This document shows, piece by piece, positions 54,242 through 62,975 of a stretch of 64,000 nt of DNA (its first letter is position 1; each line of letters begins with the position of its first letter). A program made the position numbers and the translations under genes. Below the pieces are notes generated by a model, which worked only from the letters and a program-made list of their open reading frames with translations, searched no databases and had not been told where the DNA came from. Origin of the DNA: Catalimonadaceae bacterium JC749 (GTDB lineage Bacteria > Bacteroidota > Bacteroidia > Cytophagales > Cyclobacteriaceae); the NCBI GenBank assembly GCA_021730635.1, contig JAJNNC010000007.1, forward strand, positions 337,100 through 401,099. Reading direction: 5' to 3'.

Positions 54242-54832
54242 ATGAAAAACAACCTTTCATTTTATGGGATATGTATCATTCTGTTCTGGAGTACATCCGT
54301 GGCAGCACAAGATGTAAACTTTGGCTTGAAAGCAGGCTTGAACTTTGCCAACATTTATGGCGATGATAGTGACGGCAACATGAAAGCAGGGTTGGTAGTA
54401 GGGGGCCTTGCTAAGTTTGCTGTTACAGAAACTTTTGCTTTTCAACCGGAAATACTCTATTCCCAACAAGGTACTAAAGGAGAAGAAGATGGCGCCTCTG
54501 TAAAATTCAAAAATGATTATCTGATGATCCCCCTAATGGCTAAAATGTATGTATCCCCTGACTTTAATATACAGATAGGACCACAAATCGGTTTTTTGTT
54601 GAGCGCTAAAATTAAAGGAGAAAGTGGAGGTGTAGAAGCCTCTGTGGATGTGAAAGAATTATACAAAAAAACAGATTTTGGAATCAATGCCGGTGTAGAG
54701 TATGAATCAGAGATCGGTGTATTGGTCAATGCCCGTTTTGGTTTGGGACTTACAAATGTGATTGACGAAGACAATGGAGATATTAACTCTAAAAATTCAG
54801 CGATCCAATTAACGGTAGGGTATATTTTTTAG
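54242..54832 (+). CDS. PorT-like outer-membrane beta-barrel protein
   Basis: A 196-residue protein. The ATG at 54242 gives a clear signal peptide (MKNNLSFYGICIILFWSTSVAAQ); the earlier ATG at 54176 precedes it with unrelated residues. The mature sequence opens VNFGLKAGLNFANIYGDD, the standard start of small eight-stranded barrels of the PorT/OmpW type, and runs through strands such as FAFQPEILYSQQGTKGE and YLMIPLMAKMYVSPDFNIQIGPQIGFLLSAKIKG to LTVGYIF. Its role is unknown. Confidence 0.9.
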   Translation: MKNNLSFYGICIILFWSTSVAAQDVNFGLKAGLNFANIYGDDSDGNMKAGLVVGGLAKFAVTETFAFQPEILYSQQGTKGEEDGASVKFKNDYLMIPLMAKMYVSPDFNIQIGPQIGFLLSAKIKGESGGVEASVDVKELYKKTDFGINAGVEYESEIGVLVNARFGLGLTNVIDEDNGDINSKNSAIQLTVGYIF

Positions 54833-54861
54833 CCACTGACAGCGTTATGATGAATAGATGG

Positions 54862-54928
54862 GCAGAAGGTTACATGATTGAAGTTAGAGGTTGGTACTTC
54901 TCAATTCTTCATTCTTGTAGCCTTCTGT
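54862..54928. terminator. Long imperfect hairpin between convergent genes
   Basis: Two 22-base arms (54862-54883 and 54907-54928) can pair at 18 of 22 positions around a 23-base loop, and the plus strand continues TTCTTTTATC. It separates the barrel gene from the cupin gene and could stop transcription from either side. Confidence 0.45.
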
Positions 54929-54974
54929 TCTTTTATCTTATCATCTCTTGCTAATGCTCCATCCATCACTGACG

Positions 54975-55331
54975 TTACTTTACCTCAACTAAATAAACCT
55001 TTGCAGGCTTATTGCCATTGTTGATAACCATGTGCGTTTCTGCTTCACTCCAAAATGCGGTTCCTGCTTTCAAATCAAAATCCTGTGTTTTCCCATCATC
55101 CATTATCAGCCTTGCCTTGGCATCTGTAAGAAAAATGGAAAGATGGGCAGGGTGAGTATGCTTTCCCTTACCGCAAACATCCTTCCTTGGTGTGCTGACA
55201 TACGATGTAACCTTTACTTTGTCATTCTCAAGCATCACTTGAATGGTATCTGACACGTCACTGATTGCCTGGCTTCTTCCGCATACTGAAATGCCTAATA
55301 AGCACCATGCTGCTAACAATAATCGTTTCAT
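54975..55331 (-). CDS. Exported cupin-domain protein
   Basis: A 118-residue protein. The ATG at 55331 gives a signal peptide (MKRLLLAAWCLLGISVCGRSQA); an ATG at 55388 would place 19 extra residues before it. The mature part is a small cupin barrel: VCGKGKHTHPAHLSIFLTDAKARLIMDDGKTQDFDLKAGTAFW, with HxHPxH metal ligands, then ETHMVINNGNKPAKVYLVEVK. It may sense or bind a small ligand; no enzyme function can be inferred. Confidence 0.85.
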   Translation of the reverse strand: MKRLLLAAWCLLGISVCGRSQAISDVSDTIQVMLENDKVKVTSYVSTPRKDVCGKGKHTHPAHLSIFLTDAKARLIMDDGKTQDFDLKAGTAFWSEAETHMVINNGNKPAKVYLVEVK

Positions 55332-55533
55332 ACAATAAGATTTTATGGTGAATACTATTATCCCCTCAAAAATATTTTGAACAGACAATTCTTGTTTTTC
55401 TTAAAGGCTCAAAATTTTTTCTTTCAGGAACAGTTCTCTCCTGATGAACAACTGTTTTGTATTGGATTATTGATCGGGTAGGAAGGACCATCAGCTTTGG
55501 CGCTACTAAAAGTATCCACAGACAGACAGTGCT

Positions 55534-56412
55534 TTAATCCAAGAAACTGGTCTTATTTTTACGATATTGAAGGGGAGAGAGACCATACTTCTCTTTAAAA
55601 ATCCGGCTGAAATGAGATATATTTTCAAATCCACTTTCGTAGGTTATCTCACTGATATTTTTTTTGCTGGTATCTAAAAGCACTTTTGCATATTCAAGTC
55701 TTTGATGGGTAAGCCATTTGCCGGGAGAAGTATGATAATATTCATGAAACTCTCTTTTAAAAGATGCTACACTGCGCTGTGCGATACGGGCGAACTCTTC
55801 AATGGATAAATGAAACGTGTAGTTGGCTTCCATGATCTGCCACAACGGGGTTTTATATTGATCAATGATACTGTTAACATAGGCGAGCAAATCGGCATTG
55901 GCAGGATCGGAAAAAATATTGAACAGTAGTTCTTTGAATTTTAGTTCGAGCAAACTTTCAGCAGGCGGTGTTTTTTGTGTAAAGTAAGGAACCATGCCGT
56001 AAAAAAAAGCGTGGGTGGTGTCGTTCACGTTTATTGACATCAACATATCGGTAGGCGGAGGCGGTAGATTTTTTAAAGGCAAATACTGCCTGTACTCTCG
56101 GAATACCTGTTGTAAAAAATGATCCTGAAAATAAAAGGCTAACACCTCCCAGCCTAAAAAATCATCCCTTTCCTGGTTAAAGGCTGTCTTACGAACAAAC
56201 AAGCAGGAGTTATCGGTAAGCGTCCATGATTTTTCCTTATGACGGAATGTTTTTTTACCCCTGAACGTATAAGTAATTAAATTATAGTGGATAAACAGAT
56301 TGACCTGCTTTTCAACCTGTGGACATTGATAATATACAAAAAGCATGTCTTTCACAGCAAGCTGTTTAATGATATCCGGATGAGTAACCATAAACTCATA
56401 ATTGTTGTACAT
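55534..56412 (-). CDS. AraC family transcriptional regulator
   Basis: A 292-residue regulator. The N-terminal 180 residues form an effector domain with beta strands (NLFIHYNLITYTFRGKKTFRH, SCLFVRKTAFNQE). The C-terminal AraC domain has two helix-turn-helix units: SIEEFARIAQRSVASFKREFHEYYHTSPGKWLTHQRLEYAKVLL and ISEITYESGFENISHFSRIFKEKYGLSPLQYRK. The cupin gene downstream on the same strand (202 bases away) is a possible target. Effector unknown. Confidence 0.93.
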   Translation of the reverse strand: MYNNYEFMVTHPDIIKQLAVKDMLFVYYQCPQVEKQVNLFIHYNLITYTFRGKKTFRHKEKSWTLTDNSCLFVRKTAFNQERDDFLGWEVLAFYFQDHFLQQVFREYRQYLPLKNLPPPPTDMLMSINVNDTTHAFFYGMVPYFTQKTPPAESLLELKFKELLFNIFSDPANADLLAYVNSIIDQYKTPLWQIMEANYTFHLSIEEFARIAQRSVASFKREFHEYYHTSPGKWLTHQRLEYAKVLLDTSKKNISEITYESGFENISHFSRIFKEKYGLSPLQYRKNKTSFLD

Positions 56413-56718
56413 GCCAGAGAATTTGGGAGTATAGTACTACCTGAAAGTTAATCATTCAGCTCCACTGTTATTCTGTCAATAGCCGTTATTATTTTTCCCG
56501 CTTCAATCAGTAGCGACAGTACCGATATATGGGTCAACACCATCTTTGAGTAACGCTGACTGAGTCTCAGGACCTTGTATTGAAACAAATTTTTGTATCC
56601 GGGACATGCCGATAGATTACATGTATTATTTTCTCAATCAGGCTGCGATCTGTCCTTTTGAAACAATTGCTGCCAGGTAATCTCAATTACATATTCCGGA
56701 TAGGCTTTATCACCTGCA
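56413..56718 (-). other. Intergenic stretch with coding-like fragments
   Basis: 306 bases. On the minus strand a frame just after the DUF6090 stop reads DAGDKAYPEYVIEITWQQLF before a stop, and a 34-codon ORF (ATG 56607, stop 56503) begins MSRIQKFVSIQGPETQ. Both look protein-like but are too short to assign; they could be remnants of a decayed gene. Confidence 0.25.
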
Positions 56719-57489
56719 TCACTTGTCTGTTTCCGCCTCTATTAATTGTAATATGATATCAATTTCTTCTAACAGGGGTTTGTAATGGGAAGCTTCCGTC
56801 ATCATGCCTGTCAGAATAAACATCAGCAAATTATTCTCAAATTCCCGGGACTCCAATATACCCAGATTACTGACCTCCTCTTTGCTTTTAGCCAATCCCA
56901 TTTCTCTGGTTGAAATCTCTGAATGATCAAGGATGGTTCTTACGCTATTCGTATTAGTTCTGAATAAATCCAGCACTCTCTCACGCTGTTCGCGAAGCCC
57001 CCTCTCTTGTCGATTAATACTTTGAATAATCGACTCCCAAGCGGTTAAATGCATCCTTAATGCTGTATTTGAAATATCTTTCAAGCCTCCTGAACTGATC
57101 AGTTCATTCAGCAAGGAGTTATTAGGATTATAATTGATCTCATAGGAAAATGCATGATAGAGTAACGCTGACAATTGCTTTTCATCTGGCTGGCTGTTTT
57201 CATCATTGATAAAACCTGCTATTTTTTTTGACGATTCATAATTCAATTGATTGACCTCCATAAGATTCTCCAGTTTTGTTTTACTCTGCTCAAACTCATG
57301 CTGTAACCCTGCTAAATAGAATTGTTCTTTTTTTCTGATGAGCCTATCCTGATTCCAATTGTTAATACCCAAGGCAATGAGAATCCCGATTACAATCAGG
57401 ATGATTTCTCCAACAGCATATACCAGGTATTTTGTGAATTTATTTTCAGTCAGAAACTGTCTTCTGGTTTTTCGCAGTAAACTTATCAT
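56719..57489 (-). CDS. DUF6090 family protein
   Basis: A 256-residue protein with a basic N-terminus (MISLLRKTRRQFLTENKFTKYLVYAVGEI), one membrane helix (ILIVIGILIALGINNW) and a long, largely helical extra-membrane domain. The opening KFTKYLVYAVGEIILIVIGILIALGINNWN is the hallmark of DUF6090, frequent in Cytophagales and flavobacteria, usually in multiple copies. Coiled-coil-like segments (EFEQSKTKLENLMEVNQLNYESSKK) follow. No function is known. Confidence 0.85.
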   Translation of the reverse strand: MISLLRKTRRQFLTENKFTKYLVYAVGEIILIVIGILIALGINNWNQDRLIRKKEQFYLAGLQHEFEQSKTKLENLMEVNQLNYESSKKIAGFINDENSQPDEKQLSALLYHAFSYEINYNPNNSLLNELISSGGLKDISNTALRMHLTAWESIIQSINRQERGLREQRERVLDLFRTNTNSVRTILDHSEISTREMGLAKSKEEVSNLGILESREFENNLLMFILTGMMTEASHYKPLLEEIDIILQLIEAETDK

Positions 57490-57926
57490 CTTGTCAATTT
57501 AATTCGTAAAGGCGAACTACGGGACGCTAGCGATGCCTGGCGTTGATACATTGAATATAAGGACTTTAACGGTCATTATACAAGTGTTTGTCAATATTTG
57601 CGCCCTGCGCAGATCAGTATCAAAGGGTGAAGACATCCTTTAGCCGACTGCCTTCCGTTTTAGAGTATCAGACAGCTTGATTGTCTACATGAAGTAGGCA
57701 AAGCATTTCCACACCCAAATTACCGAGGGTACGGTAGGCAAATACCTTATGCCCGGTATTTTGCCAGTATCGTTTTCTGCTGAACTTTGTCATGTTTGCC
57801 CCTAACGCCTAAACTATAGAACATCGCCGTGAATACGCTTAGATCATCTTTTAAGCGGATTATCTATTCATAAAGACTTTCATTGATCAATAAACAATCA
57901 TTACCCAAAACCCTAATCTTTACATT
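57490..57926. other. Intergenic region between DUF6090 and cytochrome c genes
   Basis: 437 bases between divergent genes. No recognisable gene; a 41-codon minus-strand ORF (57793-57668) starting MTKFSRKRYWQNTGHKVF is the longest short frame noticed and has no recognised relatives. No clear promoter boxes were found. Confidence 0.4.
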
Positions 57927-58559
57927 ATGAAACACCCTATTTTTGAATACATCCTGGCGCTGGGAATCATCAGCAGCGGGCTGGTTTCCTGCACGCAGTC
58001 TGCTTCCCGGGAAACGAAACAAGCGAGCCTCACGACGGAGAGCCAAACGGCCAGTAAACCGGTATCCTACAGCCAGGAGCAGGTACTTCGTGGAGAATAC
58101 CTGGTCACGATCATGGATTGTGATGCCTGCCACTCGCCCAAAGTAATGGGGGCACTGGGACCCGAACCCGATCCTGATCGACGGTTGTCCGGACATCCTC
58201 AGAACGAAATGCCTCTTCCCCCGATCGACACTACTTTGATTGGCCCTTGGATCATGTTCAACACCCACGGCACGGCCATAGCAGGCCCCTGGGGCGTATC
58301 CTTTACAGCCAACCTTACGTCGGACCCTACCGGTATCGGCAACTGGACCGAGGAGCAGTTTACCCGGGCCTTGCGTGAGGGAAAATACAAAGGACTGGCC
58401 AACAACCGGGATATACTGCCACCCATGCCCTGGCCGGCGTATTCCCAACTGTCAGACGAAGATCTGGTGGCTATTTTAGCGTTTCTGAAATCCACCAAGC
58501 CTGTGAAGAACGTACCACCACCCCCTATGGCGTTAAAAGATTTAAATTCGGGCTCATAA
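57927..58559 (+). CDS. Cytochrome c lipoprotein
   Basis: A 210-residue exported c-type cytochrome. The leader ends in the lipobox LVSC (Cys22). A Ser/Thr-rich linker leads to the haem motif CDACH (residues 65-69). The likely axial methionine is in NRDILPPMPWPAYSQLSDEDLVAILAFLKS, where the last helix is typical of class I cytochromes. The region ANLTSDPTGIGNWTEEQFTRALREGKYKG is typical of cytochrome subunits associated with dehydrogenases. No partner dehydrogenase is adjacent, so it may accept electrons from an enzyme encoded elsewhere. Confidence 0.92.
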   Translation: MKHPIFEYILALGIISSGLVSCTQSASRETKQASLTTESQTASKPVSYSQEQVLRGEYLVTIMDCDACHSPKVMGALGPEPDPDRRLSGHPQNEMPLPPIDTTLIGPWIMFNTHGTAIAGPWGVSFTANLTSDPTGIGNWTEEQFTRALREGKYKGLANNRDILPPMPWPAYSQLSDEDLVAILAFLKSTKPVKNVPPPPMALKDLNSGS

Positions 58560-58680
58560 AGCATGCTGTGCTCCCTTCATCATCTCATCTGGATTACCTA
58601 TGCCGGGTAATTTGGGTGAGATCATGGAGCAGGCGATGGTTCTTTTCATAGATCAGCCTAGTTTAAGACGGTATAATATT

Positions 58681-58688
58681 TACTTTTG
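58681..58688 (+). promoter_or_regulatory. Candidate -7 element upstream of the hydrolase gene
   Basis: TACTTTTG matches TAnnTTTG exactly and lies 54 bases before the ATG at 58743. No spaced TTTG is present. Confidence 0.35.
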
Positions 58689-58742
58689 TACTGTCACTTA
58701 ACTTAAAACCTGCGGAGCGGTAGGTGGACTGCTTCCTGATTT

Positions 58743-59750
58743 ATGAGAAAAAGAGTTTGGATTCCGTTAGCGATCCTTGCCCTGCTGATTTTTACCTATT
58801 TTGTAGGTCCGGTCCCAGAAGATCCTGTGTACTCACCCCATTGGCCCAACATACCCACCCCCTTAAGCGAATTACAGGAATATATTGAAAATACCGAGCA
58901 GTCGCAACCGGTGCGAGCTGATAACCAGGCCCGTATTCTCTGGCATCACGATACGCCAATGGTCACCGAATACAGTGTGGTATATCTCCACGGCTTTGCC
59001 GGTAGCTACCGCGATGGCTTTCCCCTCAACGTGCAGGTAGCCGACACCTTTGGTGCTAACCTGTATCTCTCCCGCTGGGCGGGTCACGGACTGGAACCTC
59101 CGGCTTCGTTGCAGTATTTCTCACCCGAAGCTGCCTGGGAATCGGCCAAAGAAGCTCTGGCCATCGGTCGGCGGATTGGCCGGAAGGTGATTATCCTGAG
59201 CACGTCTACCGGCGGTACGCTGGCTATCAAGCTGGCAGCCACCTATCCGGACTCGGTGTTTGCCCTGATCAATATGTCACCGAACATTCGCGACGATGCC
59301 TTTGGAGCGTTTTTATTGAACTCGCCCTGGGGGTACGAGATTGCCCGTTTGGTTTCGCTGGGCGACCACTATAAGGTGAAACATGAAGAAGCCCTGGCCC
59401 GGCAGTACTGGGATACGATTTATCCGGCACAAGCCCTGGTTGACTTGCAGGTGTTGGTAGAGTCTACCATGCAGCCGGCTACCTATGAAAAGGTTAGCTG
59501 CCCGGTACTGACGCTTTACTATCACAAAAACTTTCTGGAAGAAGACGAGCGTGTGGCAATAGAGCGTTACCCCGAAGTACACGAGGCATTTTCGACACCC
59601 AACTCCTTGCTCCAACTCCTGGCATTGGATAAGCCCGGCACTCACTTTATCGGCAGTGCCATCAAATCCAAGGATTGGAAAACCGCCCGGGATGAGATTA
59701 TCCAATTCTGCCAAAAGACCCTGGGCATGAAAACTGTGCGTAACGAATAA
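58743..59750 (+). CDS. Membrane-anchored alpha/beta hydrolase
   Basis: A 335-residue protein with one N-terminal helix (MRKRVWIPLAILALLIFTYFVG), then an alpha/beta-hydrolase domain. The oxyanion region is VVYLHGFAGSYRDG (79-92). The nucleophile is Ser155 in STSTGG, where the first glycine of GxSxG is replaced by serine. The probable acid is in the LYYHKNFLEEDE region, and the histidine is in PGTHFIGSA. Monoacylglycerol-lipase-like enzymes share this plan; the substrate is unknown. It lies 183 bases after the cytochrome gene on the same strand. Confidence 0.9.
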   Translation: MRKRVWIPLAILALLIFTYFVGPVPEDPVYSPHWPNIPTPLSELQEYIENTEQSQPVRADNQARILWHHDTPMVTEYSVVYLHGFAGSYRDGFPLNVQVADTFGANLYLSRWAGHGLEPPASLQYFSPEAAWESAKEALAIGRRIGRKVIILSTSTGGTLAIKLAATYPDSVFALINMSPNIRDDAFGAFLLNSPWGYEIARLVSLGDHYKVKHEEALARQYWDTIYPAQALVDLQVLVESTMQPATYEKVSCPVLTLYYHKNFLEEDERVAIERYPEVHEAFSTPNSLLQLLALDKPGTHFIGSAIKSKDWKTARDEIIQFCQKTLGMKTVRNE

Positions 59751-59782
59751 CCCTTGGGCAGGCATTTATTATTCTATAATCG

Positions 59783-59797
59783 TATGCATTGTTGGCG
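59783..59797 (+). repeat. Junction motif copy 1 (TATGCATTGTTGGCG)
   Basis: Lies just past the end of the minus-strand GNAT gene. It is closely related to copy 2 at 60505-60521 and more loosely to 62976-62991. It also marks the left edge of the A+T-rich end of the window. Confidence 0.4.
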
Positions 59798-59818
59798 GTT
59801 TGGGCTTTTTGATTTATT

Positions 59819-60463
59819 CTAAAACTGAATCGTGGTCTCACACCTTAATGATTCTACCCAGGAGGCAGGAGGTTCTACTATCTTTAAATGGTCAAAGTCT
59901 TTCTTTGGCATAAACGCTTTGAGGATGGGTAAGTACTCTTCTATATCATTACGCCTGTTACCGAATTGTTTACCTGCCAGCAGTTTAAATCCAAAATCAG
60001 CATATAATTTAATGGCACGAAAACTTCCAGGTTGTGTATGCAGGTAAACAGGGTAATCTTCTTTGGTAAACCTTTGCATGATAATGGATAACAAGGCTCT
60101 TCCAATGCCTTTGCCTTCGTAGCTTTTTAAGGTCTTAAACCAATGTATGGTATTGAATTTTCCATAAGCTTTCCAGGAAGCACAGGTAGCGACCGGCCTA
60201 TCCTCTGGATCACAAACGAAAAGCGTATTTGTAAAAAACAGATCTTGATGCTCGCCATAGGTTTCCGTAAAGAAATTAGTCATAAACGCATCATATTCCT
60301 TAGCTAATGCTTCACTATCGAAAGGGAAGGTTTTCCAGATGTCAAGTTCGTCAGGCCGGCACGATCTTACCCCGTAGCTCTCAGGTAGAGGCGTCAGGGC
60401 ATGCTCATCAAGCTGCTCACACATCATAAACACATTCAAGTCCGGTATCTCTTCTTCTTTCAT
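59819..60463 (-). CDS. GNAT family N-acetyltransferase
   Basis: A 214-residue acetyltransferase. The acetyl-CoA site is KTLKSYEGKGIGRALLSIIMQ (about 113-133, with the Q/RxxGxG/A pattern as EGKGIGRA), and the C-terminal strand and helix appear in YPVYLHTQPGSFRAIKLYADFGFKLLAGKQFG. The N-terminal 80 residues carry ELDIWKTFPFDSEALAKEYDAFM. The acceptor is unknown. It is bracketed by related short motifs (59783-59797 and 60505-60521), giving it the look of a mobile single-gene unit. Confidence 0.9.
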   Translation of the reverse strand: MKEEEIPDLNVFMMCEQLDEHALTPLPESYGVRSCRPDELDIWKTFPFDSEALAKEYDAFMTNFFTETYGEHQDLFFTNTLFVCDPEDRPVATCASWKAYGKFNTIHWFKTLKSYEGKGIGRALLSIIMQRFTKEDYPVYLHTQPGSFRAIKLYADFGFKLLAGKQFGNRRNDIEEYLPILKAFMPKKDFDHLKIVEPPASWVESLRCETTIQF

Positions 60464-60504
60464 CGCTGTTTCATCTTTAAATTTAGCCTTTCATATTCAT
60501 AAGC

Positions 60505-60521
60505 TATGCGTATTGTTGGCA
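60505..60521 (+). repeat. Junction motif copy 2 (TATGCGTATTGTTGGCA)
   Basis: Lies between the ATPase stop and the GNAT start. It is partly embedded in a perfect dyad, ATTGTTG-G-CAACAAT (60512-60526), which on the minus strand, immediately past the ATPase stop, could also act as a hairpin. Confidence 0.45.
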
Positions 60522-60532
60522 ACAATGCTTTT

Positions 60533-62272
60533 TTATCCGGAGATATATTCCTCGACAGCATTTTTCACCATTCTTGACCGCACAGGGCCTATATAATCTA
60601 TCTGCATTAAGTCCTCTTTTGTAGCTTGCAACAAATCTCCAACTTTTGGATATTCTGGCTCAATTCTACTTGCTATTCTAGGAGTGATGGTAACTTGCTT
60701 AATTGAGTCGTCAAGCAAAAGACTAATCAAAGAAGTCCTCTCAACTTGTGAACCACATTGACTGCAAAACTTTGCCTCAAGGGAAATTTCCTCTCCACAA
60801 TTGCTACATAAGTCACCACCCTCTTTAATCTTTTGAGTATACTCTTCAATCTTCGTATCAGAACTGCTGAATTCTCGATAGTCTGTCAGGCTTAAGGCAT
60901 TCACTGCTTCCAAAATATCGTTAGTGTTAAATGCTTTTTCTGTTAACATTAAAGCCAAATGAATCATATACCGCTGTCCTGTTCTTTTACCAGCTATTTT
61001 CACTGTGCCTTTTTTTGTAAGAATACCCGAATAGCATAGCAAATCCAACGATATCTTAAGGTTTGGAGAAATATCTCTATCGATAGTGAAAAAGGCAGAT
61101 TGATACCCTGATTTCTTCTCACGAGCATTCTTATCTCTAATTTCTTGTATTAAATAGTTTCGGCAAAGTTCAAGTCCATTAGACACATGATTGGCAAATC
61201 TTGGAAGTCTTCTTGCAACTTGATTATGGTAGGGAATGAGTTCAGCATCAACATATTCTTGAATTGCGGTGCTCACGCCATAAGCATTATAACCCTTATC
61301 CCATGCCCTTAAAAGGATATGTAAAAATGCTCTTGGATTTCCGGAAGACATATAAACACAATAGTCTAAGAGTTCACCTTTGGCATAGACCTTTTTTCTG
61401 AGTGAACTATGTTCGCTGGTTCTTTTATTGAAAATCTCTCTGAACAATTCTCGCATTTCGCGTAGTCCTGCACCAGTCTCAAATCTATCTAGTGAAATAA
61501 GTATTGCATCATGGCCAATTTCAAAGTTTTTTCCATAGGATGTAACAGTTGGATAAACCGCAGCCTTTACAGCAATTGAGTTGCCATGAAGGAGTTTGAA
61601 TATTTCAAAGAAAACCTCTTGCTGTGCAGGGATGAATGTATGTGCAACCTCATCAAATAGAAATATAATGCGGTCAACACTAAGTTTTTCAACCAATTCA
61701 ATGAGTGTTTCTCGAATAAAGTTTATGTCATTTACCTTATTAATGAATTCTTCGCCAATCTTATTAGATTCATCTACTTGATTGGAAGCAAGAGCATAGT
61801 TTTGAATTTGATGTATTTTTTCGGCAAGATATTCTTGAGTTAGATTCATGCCGCCAAGATTGAATATCCTTTGGTAAGGGTCATCAGCATCTTGAGGATC
61901 TATAAGATTCAAAAACAACAATTTTTGATGAATACTTTGTAATATTTTGGCTCCTACCCATACTTGAAATGCATCTTTGTCATTGATGCTAACGCCTTCC
62001 AGTAATGGGCTTGTCTTAAAATTTATGTATACTGAGAGCTTTTTAGCAACTGTGAATTCATCATCCATTTCAATCTCAGCTTGTCTAAGTAGTTGGGACT
62101 TTCCGACACCTCTTGCTCCTTGAAGTAAATGTGATCCTGAAAGTTTTAATTTGTCAACTACCCCTCGCTCATAACTACTGAGAACTGTCAAATCTTTAAT
62201 CTCATTATACTTTAAGTCTTCACATCTAGCAGCTTGGAGCAAGTCCATTTCTTGTGTAGTATCAGTACTCAT
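60533..62272 (-). CDS. ORC/CDC6-like P-loop ATPase with C-terminal zinc ribbon and helix-hairpin-helix
   Basis: A 579-residue ATPase. Walker A is GARGVGKS (residues 52-59) and Walker B is RIIFLFDEVAH (about 201-211). A sensor-2-like SGNPRAFLHILLRAW lies at about 310-325, the combination seen in AAA/STAND ATPases of the ORC-CDC6 type. A winged-helix-like region probably follows (about 360-440). The C-terminus has a four-cysteine zinc ribbon (Cys489, 492, 503, 506) and a helix-hairpin-helix (about 544-573, LMQIDYIGPVRSRMV), both suggesting nucleic-acid contact. Its start overlaps the upstream gene by 11 bases. It is likely the energy or sensor unit of the SIR2 locus. Confidence 0.85.
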   Translation of the reverse strand: MSTDTTQEMDLLQAARCEDLKYNEIKDLTVLSSYERGVVDKLKLSGSHLLQGARGVGKSQLLRQAEIEMDDEFTVAKKLSVYINFKTSPLLEGVSINDKDAFQVWVGAKILQSIHQKLLFLNLIDPQDADDPYQRIFNLGGMNLTQEYLAEKIHQIQNYALASNQVDESNKIGEEFINKVNDINFIRETLIELVEKLSVDRIIFLFDEVAHTFIPAQQEVFFEIFKLLHGNSIAVKAAVYPTVTSYGKNFEIGHDAILISLDRFETGAGLREMRELFREIFNKRTSEHSSLRKKVYAKGELLDYCVYMSSGNPRAFLHILLRAWDKGYNAYGVSTAIQEYVDAELIPYHNQVARRLPRFANHVSNGLELCRNYLIQEIRDKNAREKKSGYQSAFFTIDRDISPNLKISLDLLCYSGILTKKGTVKIAGKRTGQRYMIHLALMLTEKAFNTNDILEAVNALSLTDYREFSSSDTKIEEYTQKIKEGGDLCSNCGEEISLEAKFCSQCGSQVERTSLISLLLDDSIKQVTITPRIASRIEPEYPKVGDLLQATKEDLMQIDYIGPVRSRMVKNAVEEYISG

Positions 62273-62969
62273 AATTATACTTTGTTATTGGGGTAAACTT
62301 CTTTTCTAACTGCTCAAAATGATTCGGGAATCTTACCTTCCAAATGGAAAGCAGAATGTTTTCAATCTTTTTTGTGTATTCTACAAGTTGAGATAAATCT
62401 TCCACATCATATCCAAAACTACTCTTATCTAGAGATTCAAAAGTTACTGCCTTACCATGTATTACATTGCTTAACTCCCGGTAGGTTTTACTTGCAGATT
62501 CTTTATTAATTAGACTTGTCAGGGTAGAGCCATTCTCTGTGTTCACGAAGTCAACATATCCTCTATTGTTTAGGTAATCTAACATATCCCTAAAATTCAA
62601 ATCATTACTATGGTCATCATAGTTGTTCCAATTCCAAAATTTATACGGTAAGTCCCATAGGTAAACAGTCGCAATCCCAAGTTCCAGAATTCGTCTAAGG
62701 ATAATTCTGGCGGCATTGTCAATTGCACAACAGCTTAAATAAGATGCTATCGTAAGGTCAGTAAATATTTCATGAAATATTTTAGTGACTTCCCTTTGTG
62801 TATCAGTAATTTTTGCGTCTTGAAATAGAATTTCTCCAAGATAATAAGCAGCTCTGGACTTAACTTCCATTTCCTCAAGTCCCGGGATATGCCTTGTGAG
62901 TGATTGCTTGAGGTTGTCTGCGAACTTGTTGTGTAGTCCTTGGTGTATTTTGTGTATTTTACTTGTCAT
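62262..62969 (-). CDS. Unrecognised, mainly helical protein of a candidate defence locus
   Basis: A 235-residue protein from ATG 62969 (MTSKIHKIHQGLHNKF); an earlier ATG at 63023 would add 18 residues in a G+C-rich junction sequence. It looks almost all helical. Residues about 85-110 read AIDNAARIILRRILELGIATVYLWD. Later comes TYRELSNVIHGKAVTFES, whose R-x6-H spacing recalls HEPN nucleases (Rx4-6H), but this is weak. The C-terminal third has LSQLVEYTKKIENILLSIWKVRFP. The gene overlaps the ATPase start by 11 bases, so the two are translationally coupled. Family unknown to me. Confidence 0.75.
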   Translation of the reverse strand: MTSKIHKIHQGLHNKFADNLKQSLTRHIPGLEEMEVKSRAAYYLGEILFQDAKITDTQREVTKIFHEIFTDLTIASYLSCCAIDNAARIILRRILELGIATVYLWDLPYKFWNWNNYDDHSNDLNFRDMLDYLNNRGYVDFVNTENGSTLTSLINKESASKTYRELSNVIHGKAVTFESLDKSSFGYDVEDLSQLVEYTKKIENILLSIWKVRFPNHFEQLEKKFTPITKYNYEY

Positions 62970-62975
62970 TATTTT

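Noticed and set aside
57668-57793. Minus-strand 41-codon ORF (MTKFSRKRYWQN...)
   Set aside because: Protein-like in part, but no domain, no promoter and an isolated position; not enough to call a gene.
57864-58448. Minus-strand 194-codon ORF
   Set aside because: Antisense to the cytochrome c gene, whose lipobox and CDACH motif are clear; the composition is Gly/Arg rich as expected for a shadow.
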